Origin: Chelatococcus albus
GTDB lineage: Bacteria > Pseudomonadota > Alphaproteobacteria > Rhizobiales > Beijerinckiaceae
Reading direction: 5' to 3'
Length of the DNA: 57,168 nt
Assembly: GCF_030067675.1 (NCBI RefSeq)
Contig: NZ_JASJEV010000017.1
Span: 1 to 57,168 of the forward strand
Position 1 is the first letter of the stretch; each line of letters starts with the position of its first letter. Shown here in pieces: positions 36,170-43,849 of the stretch. A program made the translations under genes and the position numbers. The notes beneath the pieces are model-generated. The model did no database searches, was not told where the DNA came from, and saw nothing but the letters and a program-made list of their open reading frames with translations.

Positions 36170-37450
36170 TCAGTAGCCGAGCAGTCGCGGCAGCGCCGTC
36201 GAGATGGCCGGCACGTAGCTGATGACCATCAGCACGGCGATGTTCGTCAGGATGAAGGGCCAGATGCCGGCGATCACCGTCTCCACCGGGCGGTTCAGCG
36301 CCGAGGATGTGACGAAGAGGTCGAGCCCGAAGGGCGGCGTGATCATGCCGATGCAGATGTTGAGGCAGACGAGCACGCCGAAGTGGATCGGGTCGATGCC
36401 GAGCGCGGTCGCCACCGGAAAAAGCGCCGGCACCAGCACGACCATGATCGAGTTCGGGTCGATGAACATGCCGGCGATGAAGAAGACGATGTTCACCGCG
36501 AGCAGGAAGACGACCCAGTTGACGTGCAGGTCCGTCAGGAGGCCGAGCAGCATGTCCGGCAGGCGCGCGAGCGTGACGAAATAGGAGAGGAGCGAGCCCA
36601 TCGCGAGCAGGATGAAGACCGCGACGATGGTGAGTGCGCTCTGCTCCGCCACGCGCATGACGTCCGCCAGCCCGAGCTTGCGGTAGATGCCGACCTCGAC
36701 CAGGAGCGCATAGGCGACCGCGACCGCCGCCGCCTCCGTGGCGGTGAAGAGGCCCGAGTAGATGCCGCCAAGGATGATGAGGGGCATGCCCAGCGCAAGC
36801 GTCGCCGCCTTCGTCGCCTCCCACCGCTCGGCGGCGGTGGCGCGCGGCAGCGGCGCGATGTTCTCGCGGGCGGTGACGAGGCGCACGTGCACGAGGAAGC
36901 CGATGCCGAGCACGATGCCGACGACGAGCCCGCTCGCGAACAGCGCCGCGACGGAGGTGCCCGTGAGCCAGGCGTAGACGAGCAGCGTGATGCTCGGCGG
37001 GATGAGCAGCGCGCATTCGGCGCTCGACGCGATGAGGCCGAGGGAAAAGCGTTCAGGATAGCCGTTGCGCACCAGCTCGGGATGCAGGAAACGGCCGAGC
37101 GCCGCCACCGTCGCCGGCGCGGAGCCGCAGACGGAGCCGAAGGCCATGCAGGAGACGACGGTGGTCTGGCCGAGGCCGCCGGTGCGATGGCCCATGTTGC
37201 GCTTGACGAGGGTCATCAGGCGCTCGGCGATGCTGCCGCTTGCCATGAGGTCGGCGGCGAAGATGAAGAAGGGGATGGCGAGCAGCGTCGAGACATTGAC
37301 GCCGCCCACGAGCTTCTGCGCAATCACCGCCTCGGGGATGTTCGGGAAATCGGTGAAGCGGGCGAGGACGCTCGGCACGCCCATGACGAGCAGCATCTCG
37401 AAGCCGAGCGCCAGCATCACGGCAGCGAGGAGGCACAAGAGAATGAGCAT
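36170..37450 (-). CDS. dctM: TRAP transporter large permease DctM
   Basis: 426-residue integral membrane protein of the DctM family with about 12 hydrophobic segments. Family blocks are AIPFFIFAADLMASGSIAERL, MAFGSVCGSAPATVAALG, LIASSAECALLIPPSI and CIGMITPPFGLDLFVTSS. It drives sodium- or proton-coupled uptake together with DctQ and the periplasmic DctP. Nine bases separate it from dctQ. Substrate not readable from sequence; the co-transcribed pyrimidine enzymes suggest a carboxylated pyrimidine or ureido acid, consistent with TRAP preference for organic acids. Confidence 0.94.
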   Translation of the reverse strand: MLILLCLLAAVMLALGFEMLLVMGVPSVLARFTDFPNIPEAVIAQKLVGGVNVSTLLAIPFFIFAADLMASGSIAERLMTLVKRNMGHRTGGLGQTTVVSCMAFGSVCGSAPATVAALGRFLHPELVRNGYPERFSLGLIASSAECALLIPPSITLLVYAWLTGTSVAALFASGLVVGIVLGIGFLVHVRLVTARENIAPLPRATAAERWEATKAATLALGMPLIILGGIYSGLFTATEAAAVAVAYALLVEVGIYRKLGLADVMRVAEQSALTIVAVFILLAMGSLLSYFVTLARLPDMLLGLLTDLHVNWVVFLLAVNIVFFIAGMFIDPNSIMVVLVPALFPVATALGIDPIHFGVLVCLNICIGMITPPFGLDLFVTSSALNRPVETVIAGIWPFILTNIAVLMVISYVPAISTALPRLLGY

Positions 37451-37459
37451 GGCCGTGTC

Positions 37460-37969
37460 TCAATGGTCCTGGCCGCGGTCGGCGAACGCGAAGCGGTTCG
37501 CCGGGCCGACGATTTCAAGGACATAGCGCAGGGTCAGCAGGGCGAAGCCTGCGGGCAGGGCGGCGTAGAGCCAGATCATGGAGACGTCGAGCGTCGGGCT
37601 CGTCTGGCCCATGCCACCGACGAAGCGCGCGAAGTCGTAGCCGAGCTTGGTGATATAGGCCGAGAAGGCGACGCCGGTGAGATTGATGACGAGGCCGAGC
37701 GCCCGCCGCGGCCCCTCCGGCAGCCTGTCGAAGAGCGCGGTCATGGCGATCTGCCGACCCTTCTCGAGGGTGATGCCGAGGCCGAGGAAGACGAGCCAGG
37801 CGAGAGCGAAGAGCGCGAGTTCCTCCATCCAGACGAGGTGCAGGGACCAGGACGGGACGATGAGGCGCACGAGCACGTTCACGACATAGCCGGCCGACAT
37901 GAGGATGAGGAGGAGGCCGATGACGTGTCGTTCCAGCGTGCGCAGCACGTCGAGCGGGCGGCGGGACAT
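37460..37969 (-). CDS. dctQ: TRAP transporter small permease DctQ
   Basis: 169-residue membrane protein with four helices, matching DctQ: WMEELALFALAWLVFLGLGI (the conserved E-E-x-A-R-region variant) and KGRQIAMTALFDRLP. I chose ATG 37969 (MSRRPLD) because GGAGG lies about 10 bases upstream; an ATG seven codons earlier lacks a site. Partner of DctM in the same operon, 33 bases after dctP. Confidence 0.92.
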   Translation of the reverse strand: MSRRPLDVLRTLERHVIGLLLILMSAGYVVNVLVRLIVPSWSLHLVWMEELALFALAWLVFLGLGITLEKGRQIAMTALFDRLPEGPRRALGLVINLTGVAFSAYITKLGYDFARFVGGMGQTSPTLDVSMIWLYAALPAGFALLTLRYVLEIVGPANRFAFADRGQDH

Positions 37970-38002
37970 GGGCAGCGGCCTCCGTGGCAAGGTCGGACGG
38001 GA

Positions 38003-39034
38003 TCAGTTTGCGAGGCCGAGGCGCTTCATCTCGGCGTCGTAGATGTCGAGCACCTTGATGCCCTCAGCGCCGGCGCGCTCGATGTAGGCCTGCTTGGCAA
38101 GCGGATACATGGCGCTGCGCCACTTGGCGCGCTCGTCGTCGGGCAGGGTGCGGACGGTCATGCCGCCCGCCTTCATCTTCTCGAGCGCCTCGGTCTGCAC
38201 CGCCTCCTTCATCGCCTCGACCTGCGGACGGACTTCGTCGAAGGCCTTGGCGATGACGTCGCGGTGCTGGGCAGGCAGGGCGTTCCACCAGGCGGGGTTG
38301 AAGAGGACGATGTCCTCCATGGCACCGTGGTTGGACACCACGAGCTCCTTCTGCACCTCGTTGTACTTCATGGTGGCAATGGTATCGAGCGGGTTCTCCT
38401 GGCCGTCGATCACGCCCGTCTGCAGGGCCGTGTAGAGCTCGCCGAAGGGAATGGAGACGGCCGCCGCGCCAACGCCGGCGAACTGCTGGATCAGGATCTT
38501 CGAATCCATGACGCGGAACTTCTGGCCCATGAATGCCGACACGCTGGTGAGCGGCCTGTTCGACGTCATGCTCTTGCGCCCGTTCGGCCAGATGGTGAGC
38601 GCCACGAGGCCGCGCTTGGCGAAGGAATCGAGCACCGTCTTGCCGAAGGGACCGGATCGCAGCTCCTGCGACTTGGCACGGTCCTCCGGCAGGAGGAAGG
38701 GCAGGTCGAGCACGGACACGACCGGGTTGAAGCCGCCGAGGAAGGCGGCCGGCATCACCGTGCCCTCCGCCGAGCCGAGCTGCGTGCCCTCCACCATCTG
38801 GCGCGCGTTGCCGAGCTGGGAGGCCGGGAAGAGCTGGAACTCGACCTCGCCGCCGGTCCGCTCCTTGACGAGCGCCGCGACCTTCTCGAGGCCCTTGTGG
38901 CGCGGCTGCGAGGCGGCTTCCAGATGGCCGATCTTGGCGACGTACTTCGCCTTCGGCGCCTGCTGCGCCTGGCCGGGCAGTGCCCCGGCCATGACGAGCG
39001 CGGCGGCGATGACGATCCCCCTGCGCGAGAACAT
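38003..39034 (-). CDS. dctP: TRAP transporter periplasmic binding protein DctP
   Basis: 343-residue solute receptor. Signal peptide about 1-25 (VIAAALVMAGALPGQAQ). The mature protein has the DctP fold marks GGEVEFQLFPASQLGNARQM, KFRVMDSKILIQQFAGVGA, PFGELYTALQTGVIDGQENP and TMKYNEVQKELVVSNHG. TRAP receptors bind carboxylates through an arginine in the FRVM-type strand, present here. ATG 39034 has GGAAGGAG seven bases upstream. First gene of the long operon; a candidate operator lies just upstream. Confidence 0.94.
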   Translation of the reverse strand: MFSRRGIVIAAALVMAGALPGQAQQAPKAKYVAKIGHLEAASQPRHKGLEKVAALVKERTGGEVEFQLFPASQLGNARQMVEGTQLGSAEGTVMPAAFLGGFNPVVSVLDLPFLLPEDRAKSQELRSGPFGKTVLDSFAKRGLVALTIWPNGRKSMTSNRPLTSVSAFMGQKFRVMDSKILIQQFAGVGAAAVSIPFGELYTALQTGVIDGQENPLDTIATMKYNEVQKELVVSNHGAMEDIVLFNPAWWNALPAQHRDVIAKAFDEVRPQVEAMKEAVQTEALEKMKAGGMTVRTLPDDERAKWRSAMYPLAKQAYIERAGAEGIKVLDIYDAEMKRLGLAN

Positions 39035-39076
39035 CCCTTGCTCCTTCCGTGCGGTGGTTGAGAAAAGCGTATCCAC

Positions 39077-39096
39077 TTTTTGAGACATGTCTAATT
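39077..39096 (-). promoter_or_regulatory. Candidate operator in the dctP promoter
   Basis: Plus-strand sequence TTTTTGAGACATGT (39077-39090) shares the pattern TTTnnTGAGAC(A/T)TGT with an element before the XRE gene (40218-40232). It includes the perfect palindrome AGACATGTCT (39083-39092), followed by an A/T run. The shared motif ahead of both the operon and its likely regulator suggests one DNA-binding protein acts at both. Not matched to a known consensus. Confidence 0.5.
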
Positions 39097-39100
39097 TTTT

Positions 39101-40021
39101 TTACGGAGCCTCGCGCAAGGCCCCGTCGCCCGTCGTCTGCAGGAGCCGCATGAGGCGCCTCGCCCCGTCGGCGCCCTTGCGCGCACGCTGCCAGAGCGTC
39201 CCGATCAGACCTTCAAAGAGATGCACGGCTTCGGGCGTCTCGGTGACCATGGCGACGCCGTTGCGGATGTTGGGGTGGTCGGCGAAGCGGAAGGGGCTCA
39301 TCGCCACGAAGGTGCGGCCCTTCTGCCGGAAGATCTGGAAGGTCTGCTGCGGCAGGGTCTCCTCGACGAGGCCGATCTGGATACCCATGGGCTCCTCGCG
39401 CATCATGTCGGCGAGGCGCTTCACCTCGCGGCGCGCCACGGCGCGCCGCTCGGCCCACACCTCGGGCGCGAGGTCGAAGCGCCCGATGACGCCGTCGCGC
39501 AAGAGCCGTTCGAGGTCCTGCAGGCCGACGATGCTGACGATGAGCGGCTTGCGGCGGCCCGCATGGCCGCGCCGCTCCTGCAGGATGCGGATGAGTTCCT
39601 CGACCTGTCGCGCAGCTGCGCCGTCCCCGGCGTCGGTGGGGGTCGATTCCCGGATCGCCTCCGCCACCGCCCGGGCATAGTCGTCGGAGGAGAGGAGGTA
39701 GGAGAAGGGCGAGAAATGCGCCAGGACCTGCTCGGCCTCCTCCTCGAGCTGGCGCATGCGCTCGAAGTAGGCCACGGCATTGTCGTAGTACTCGACGCTG
39801 ACGCCGAGCAGCGAGGCGACCGAGACGTCCAGCAGATCGGCGATGCGCTGGATGGTCTCGATCTTCACGACCTCGCCCTTCTCCAGCCGGTAGATCGCTG
39901 CACGCGACAGGCCGAGCCGGTCGGCGATGTGCTCCGCCGTGAGGCCGCGCCCCAGGCGGTAGGCCCTGAGCCTGCGTCCGATCTCCAGGAAGCGCGTCTC
40001 GTTGCCGTCCATCGGCGCCAT
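39101..40021 (-). CDS. XRE-family transcriptional regulator of the TRAP/pyrimidine operon
   Basis: 306-residue protein with an N-terminal Cro/XRE HTH (about 10-65: RRLRAYRLGRGLTAEHIADR then LSRAAIYRLEKGEVVKIETI) and a long C-terminal domain with no family I can name. That domain (about 75-300) includes SPFSYLLSSDDYARAV, KPLIVSIVGLQDLERLL and a mid-protein IGLVEETLPQQTFQIF, possibly ligand binding. ATG 40021 has GGGAGAGG upstream. It is co-directional with and 66 bases upstream of dctP, with a shared motif before each, so it is the probable local regulator. The effector could be orotate or a related acid (inference). Confidence 0.85.
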   Translation of the reverse strand: MAPMDGNETRFLEIGRRLRAYRLGRGLTAEHIADRLGLSRAAIYRLEKGEVVKIETIQRIADLLDVSVASLLGVSVEYYDNAVAYFERMRQLEEEAEQVLAHFSPFSYLLSSDDYARAVAEAIRESTPTDAGDGAAARQVEELIRILQERRGHAGRRKPLIVSIVGLQDLERLLRDGVIGRFDLAPEVWAERRAVARREVKRLADMMREEPMGIQIGLVEETLPQQTFQIFRQKGRTFVAMSPFRFADHPNIRNGVAMVTETPEAVHLFEGLIGTLWQRARKGADGARRLMRLLQTTGDGALREAP

Positions 40022-40459
40022 CAGCCCTCTCCCGGCAGCGCGGCGATGGACCGCCCCGCGCGGCTCTCGGCCTCGGCGCGGGGGAGGCCGCCAGGGCGGC
40101 AGGGAGGGAGATCGTCGCAAGGAGGCATGAGAGTCCGCGCCGATGGTGGCCGGAAACGAACCGCGCTCCCGCTGCGAGGCCGTGGCCGTGCTTCCGGGAG
40201 TGATCCGCCCCGTATCGTTTCGTGAGACTTGTTGAAAAAATTAGATGGGCGCGTGCGATGAAGTCAATGTGCCCTTCTGCTGAAATGCGGGGCTGCACTG
40301 CCCACGGGGCGGGCAGGCGCGGTGGGCCATGGCCGCCTCGCCGCCGAGCCGGGATTCGTGGTAATTTTGCACAGAACGTCCGCAGCCCGGGTGCGCCGCG
40401 CCGCGATCGCCGGCGAGCCTCCGGCACGGCGAGCCGCGACCTTCGCCCGGGGGTGGCCG
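40022..40459. promoter_or_regulatory. Divergent promoter region between XRE regulator and glutamine synthetase
   Basis: Gene-free region of 438 bases serving both directions. The XRE-side element TTTCGTGAGACTTGT (40218-40232) matches the dctP-promoter element. Next to it is GAAAAAATTAG (40234-40244), giving a local AT-rich promoter-like patch that also resembles the other site. I found no good sigma-54 (-24/-12) or NtrC site for the synthetase gene. Confidence 0.5.
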
Positions 40460-41887
40460 ATGGCGTACAGCTGCAAGACCCCAGCCGACGTTCTCCGCGT
40501 CGTCGCCGACGACCAGATCGAGATGATCGACCTGCGCTTCACCGATCTCCCCGGCCTTTGGCAGCACTTCTCCGTCCCGCCCCGCGCCCTCGATGCCGAG
40601 AGCTTCTCTGCTGGCATCGGCTTCGACGGCTCGTCCATCCGCGGCTTCCAGGAGATCCAGGAAAGCGACATGCTGGTGGTGCCGGATCCGGAGACCGCCT
40701 TCCTCGATCCCTTCGCGGAGGCGCGGACCCTGGTGCTCATCTGCGACATCCGGGACCCGGTTGCCGCGAGCCCGTACAGCCGCGACGTCCGCTACGTCGC
40801 CCGCAAGGCGGAGACCTATCTCGCGGGCACGGGGATCGGCGACACCGCCTATCTCGGCCCCGAGCTGGAGCACTTCGTCTTTGACGGCGTGCGCTATGAC
40901 CAGGGCACGAACTACGGCTTCTACGAGATCGCCGCGCGGGAAGCGAACTGGGATGCGCGGCAGTCGGAGGGGAACGGGCCGGGGCACAAGCTGCGCGCCA
41001 AGGAAGGCTATTTCCCGACGCCGCCGGCCGATGCCCTCAGCGACGCCCGGGCCAGCATGGCGCGCATCCTCGAGGAGATCGGCATCGCCGTCGAGGCGCA
41101 TCACCACGAGGTCGCGGCCGGCGGGCAGGGCGAGATCGACATGCGCTTCACGACACTCACGCGCATGGCCGACAACGTGATGATCTACAAGCACGTGGTG
41201 AAGAACGAGGCGCGCCGGCGCGGCATGACCGCGACCTTCATGCCGAAGCCGCTCTTCGGCGACAACGGCTCGGGCATGCACGTGCACCAGAGCCTCTGGC
41301 AGGACGGCCGGCCGCTCTTCGCCGGCGACGGCTACGCCGGTTCGAGCGAGCTCATGCGCCATTATATTGGCGGGCTCCTCGTGCACGCGCCGGCGCTGCT
41401 CGCCATCTGCGCTCCCACCGTGAATTCCTACCGGCGGTTGGTCCCGGGCTTCGAGGCGCCGGTCAACCTCGGCTATTCGCAGCGCAATCGCTCGGCGGCC
41501 TGTCGCATTCCCGTCTATTCGCCCGACCCGAGGGCCAAGCGCGTCGAGTTCCGTTGCCCGGATCCCGCCTGCAACCCCTATCTCGCCTTTGCGGCCATGC
41601 TGATGGCCGGGCTCGACGGCATTCGCCGGCGTCTCGACCCCGGCGAGCCCATCGACGAGAACCTCTACGAGCTCTCGCCGGAGAAGCGCGCCGCCATCCC
41701 CTCGACGCCTGCCTCGCTCGAAGCCGCGCTCGACGCGCTCGAGGCCGACCACGCCTTCCTCCTCGAAGGCGGCGTCTTCACGCCCGACGTCATCGAGACC
41801 TATCTCGCCTACAAGCGCGCGCGGGAGATCGACGAGATCCGGCTGCGGCCCCATCCCTACGAATTCGTGCTCTATTACGACGTGTGA
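40460..41887 (+). CDS. glnA: Type I glutamine synthetase
   Basis: 475-residue GSI, making glutamine from glutamate, ammonia and ATP. Landmarks: GIGFDGSSIRGFQEIQESDM, the metal site GPELEHFVFDG, HHHEVAAGGQGEIDMRF, FMPKPLFGDNGSGMHVHQSL, and the ATP loop region SQRNRSAACRIPV. The NLYELSPEK segment keeps the tyrosine that is adenylylated in enteric GlnA. The length equals canonical GlnA, but its location away from glnB suggests a second copy. It is divergent from the XRE regulator and next to ammonia-releasing enzymes, so it may assimilate that ammonia. ATG 40460 has a GGGGG tract upstream. Confidence 0.92.
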   Translation: MAYSCKTPADVLRVVADDQIEMIDLRFTDLPGLWQHFSVPPRALDAESFSAGIGFDGSSIRGFQEIQESDMLVVPDPETAFLDPFAEARTLVLICDIRDPVAASPYSRDVRYVARKAETYLAGTGIGDTAYLGPELEHFVFDGVRYDQGTNYGFYEIAAREANWDARQSEGNGPGHKLRAKEGYFPTPPADALSDARASMARILEEIGIAVEAHHHEVAAGGQGEIDMRFTTLTRMADNVMIYKHVVKNEARRRGMTATFMPKPLFGDNGSGMHVHQSLWQDGRPLFAGDGYAGSSELMRHYIGGLLVHAPALLAICAPTVNSYRRLVPGFEAPVNLGYSQRNRSAACRIPVYSPDPRAKRVEFRCPDPACNPYLAFAAMLMAGLDGIRRRLDPGEPIDENLYELSPEKRAAIPSTPASLEAALDALEADHAFLLEGGVFTPDVIETYLAYKRAREIDEIRLRPHPYEFVLYYDV

Positions 41888-41913
41888 CTGGCGAAAGCCC
41901 GCGGAGCCCAGCC

Positions 41914-42132
41914 TCACCATTCCGGTTGCAGCATCACGGGGCTCGCCGGGAAGAGGGCGATGAGGTCCGCCTGCCGGCTCGCCTGGGCCTTGCGGAAGAG
42001 ATTGCGCAGGTGGAAGGTGACCGTCGAGGCAACGCCGAATTCCTCGACGATGTCGCAGCGCAGGTCGGGCTCGTCTTCGACGCAGAGGATGACGGGGCGC
42101 CGCCGCTCGGCGGTTTCGACTGTGGTCGTCAT
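41914..42132 (-). pseudogene. Response regulator with internal in-frame deletion
   Basis: 72-residue frame joining two ends of a NarL/LuxR-type response regulator. The N-terminus RRRPVILCVEDEPDLRCDIVEE is the first strand and acidic pocket of a receiver domain (written here as adjoining parts). It is followed at once by FGVASTVTFHLRNLFRK, the recognition helix of a LuxR-type HTH, and QASRQADLIALF. Roughly 130 residues, including the phosphorylated aspartate, are missing, without a frame break. Its start overlaps the preceding stop (ATGA). Most likely a deletion scar, not functional as a response regulator. Confidence 0.65.
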
Positions 42133-42473
42133 GCGAAGGAACTCGTTCGGAAGGGAAGGTCGCGCGGCAGGCTGAGCGTGAAGGTCGAGCCCTGTGCGCC
42201 GACCATGGCCAGGACCTCGCGCGCGAGCACGCCCTCGAAGGTCTTCTCGCCATCCGTCCAGGCGGTCGATGTCCGTATCGTCCTGCGCGCGAGGCGCTCG
42301 AGCATGGGGCGGTCGAAGACGGATGCGTCGCCCTCGTTGGTGGTCATGATCGCGCCGGTGATGCGCAGGAGGACCGGGCCGGTGGGCGCGGGGAGGGGCT
42401 CGGCCCTCGCGGGGACGCGGAGTGCTCCGACCGACGTCAGGCAACAGGCGGCAAGCGAAAGCACGAAACACAC
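42129..42473 (-). pseudogene. Fusion remnant: molybdopterin-fold periplasmic protein joined to a histidine-kinase C-terminus
   Basis: 114-residue frame (GTG start). A signal peptide leads into PVLLRITGAIMTTNEGDASV and FDRPMLERL..TSTAWTDGEKTFEGVLAREVLAMVGA, the start of an oxidoreductase molybdopterin-binding (YdeM/MopII-like) fold protein. It then switches at QGSTFTLSLPRDLPF, which matches the last strand of a histidine-kinase ATPase domain. The expected middle (rest of the first protein and almost all of the kinase) is absent. The stop overlaps the response-regulator remnant, as kinase/regulator pairs do. Reading it as a deletion fusion is my inference from the two motif halves. Confidence 0.6.
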
Positions 42474-43034
42474 GGCGCCCCCAGGAAAAAATGCCGAGGT
42501 ATTCCGTTATCCTATTCGCCCTTCCCGCGCCTGTTGCGCCCCGCCCACGCGTGACAGGCGGCGAGTGCGACGGGCGATGGGGATGCTCTCGGTCTGTAGT
42601 CGAGAGCCGCGCCCGTGCACCCGTCGGAACGGAGGGGGACAGGCGCCCGCTCGCCAGCCTGTTCGATAACCCGACGCAGTGTTGCCGGCGTGCCGGCCTC
42701 CGCGGGTGCGAGTTTCGTCGGGCGGCTGGAGTACCGGTGTTCGATCATGCTCACGGCCGCCATCATCTATGTCGTGGTCAGCTGGTTCGTCGTGACGTCG
42801 AAGCACCGGTGAATGCGCCGGCACTGCTTGGTGGCGCCCGGCTGACCAGGGCCCGGTCGGATGGGATCCCACGGGGACAAGCGTCTCACTCCCCACGCCG
42901 CCACGGTGGACCTGCCACGCTTGCAGCCGTTTCGGCGGCTGCAAGCGTGGCCTCCTTGCGCGCCTTTCCCTTGCCGGCGGCAGAGCGGTTGGATGCGTGG
43001 CCGCGATCGATGGCGGAGCGATGCGCCGCGCCAG
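42474..43034. other. Gene-free gap with a strong hairpin
   Basis: About 560 bases between the remnant genes and the peptide ABC operon. Short frames here do not resemble any family. The notable element is the 16-bp perfect hairpin described separately at 42914-42951. Otherwise nothing recognised. Confidence 0.5.
42914..42951. terminator. Perfect 16-bp stem-loop downstream of the peptide ABC operon
   Basis: GCCACGCTTGCAGCCG (42914-42929), loop TTTCGG, exact complement CGGCTGCAAGCGTGGC (42936-42951). It lies 84 bases beyond the stop of the last ABC gene on the minus strand. No long U-run follows in either direction, so it may be a Rho-assisted or U-less terminator or an mRNA 3'-end stabiliser. 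Confidence 0.6.
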
Positions 43035-43820
43035 CTACTGAGCCGCAATCCCGGCCGGCTGCGCGACAGGCTCTCCTCGCGAAAAGCCCCGGCTCGCGGC
43101 GATCAGCGTGCGGGCGTAGTCGCTCGCCACCGTGCCGGCGCGCAGGGCCGCGGCCGTCGTTTCCTCCACCGTCTCGCCGTGGCGCATGACGAGCAGGCGC
43201 TCGCACAGGTAGGCGACGACGGCGAGGTCGTGGCTGACGAGCACGTAGGTCAGCCCCCGCTCCCGGCGCAGGCGGTCGAGGAGGTTGAGCACCTCCGCCT
43301 GCACGGAGGCGTCGAGGGCCGAGGTCGGCTCGTCGAGCAGGAGGATCTTCGGTTCGAGGATGAGGGCGCGGGCGATGGCGACGCGCTGACGCTGCCCGCC
43401 GGAGAGCTGGTGCGGATAGCGGAAGCGGAAGGAAGGGCCGAGGCCTACGTCCTTCAGCGTCGCGACGATGCGCTCCTCGGTGTTGCCGAGGCCATGGATA
43501 GCGAGCGGCTCGGCGAGGATCTGGTCGACGGTGTGGCGCGGATGCAGCGACCCGTAGGGGTCCTGGAAGACCATCTGCACCGTGCGGTAGAAGGTCTGGG
43601 AGCGTGGGTTCGTCACGGCCGCGCCGTCGACCGCGATGCGCCCAGCCGCCACGGGCGCGAGGCCGCAGACAGCGCGCAGGATGGTTGATTTGCCCGAGCC
43701 CGATTCGCCTACGAGGCCGAAGGATTCGCCCGGCGCCACCGCGAAGCTGACGCCCTTCACCGCATCGACGCGCATGCGCCCCGTGCCGAAAACCACGTCG
43801 AGATCGGCAATTTGCAACAT
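43035..43820 (-). CDS. Peptide ABC transporter ATP-binding protein (DppF-like)
   Basis: 261-residue ABC ATPase of the oligopeptide/dipeptide family. Walker [27 protein letters not shown] (the family's Q-loop block), signature LSGGQRQRVAIARAL, Walker [14 protein letters not shown]-loop LVSHDLAVV. I chose ATG 43820 (MLQIADL), preceded by AAGGG; the longer frame would overlap dppD. It lacks the usual C-terminal Cys-rich/oligo_HPY extension and is therefore shorter than most DppF. Last gene of the operon. Confidence 0.9.
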   Translation of the reverse strand: MLQIADLDVVFGTGRMRVDAVKGVSFAVAPGESFGLVGESGSGKSTILRAVCGLAPVAAGRIAVDGAAVTNPRSQTFYRTVQMVFQDPYGSLHPRHTVDQILAEPLAIHGLGNTEERIVATLKDVGLGPSFRFRYPHQLSGGQRQRVAIARALILEPKILLLDEPTSALDASVQAEVLNLLDRLRRERGLTYVLVSHDLAVVAYLCERLLVMRHGETVEETTAAALRAGTVASDYARTLIAASRGFSRGEPVAQPAGIAAQ

Positions 43821-43849
43821 GGAGCCCTTCATCGTCGTCTGGCTCGAGA

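Noticed and set aside
35963-39061. A 1032-codon plus-strand open frame across the TRAP/PyrK region
   Set aside because: Composition is Arg/Asp/Glu/His-rich with no domain; it is an antisense shadow of GC-rich dctPQM and pyrK, which have clear homology.
42767-43048. Small minus-strand frame overlapping the end of the DppF-like gene
   Set aside because: No homology; it crosses the strong hairpin and lies partly inside the ABC gene.
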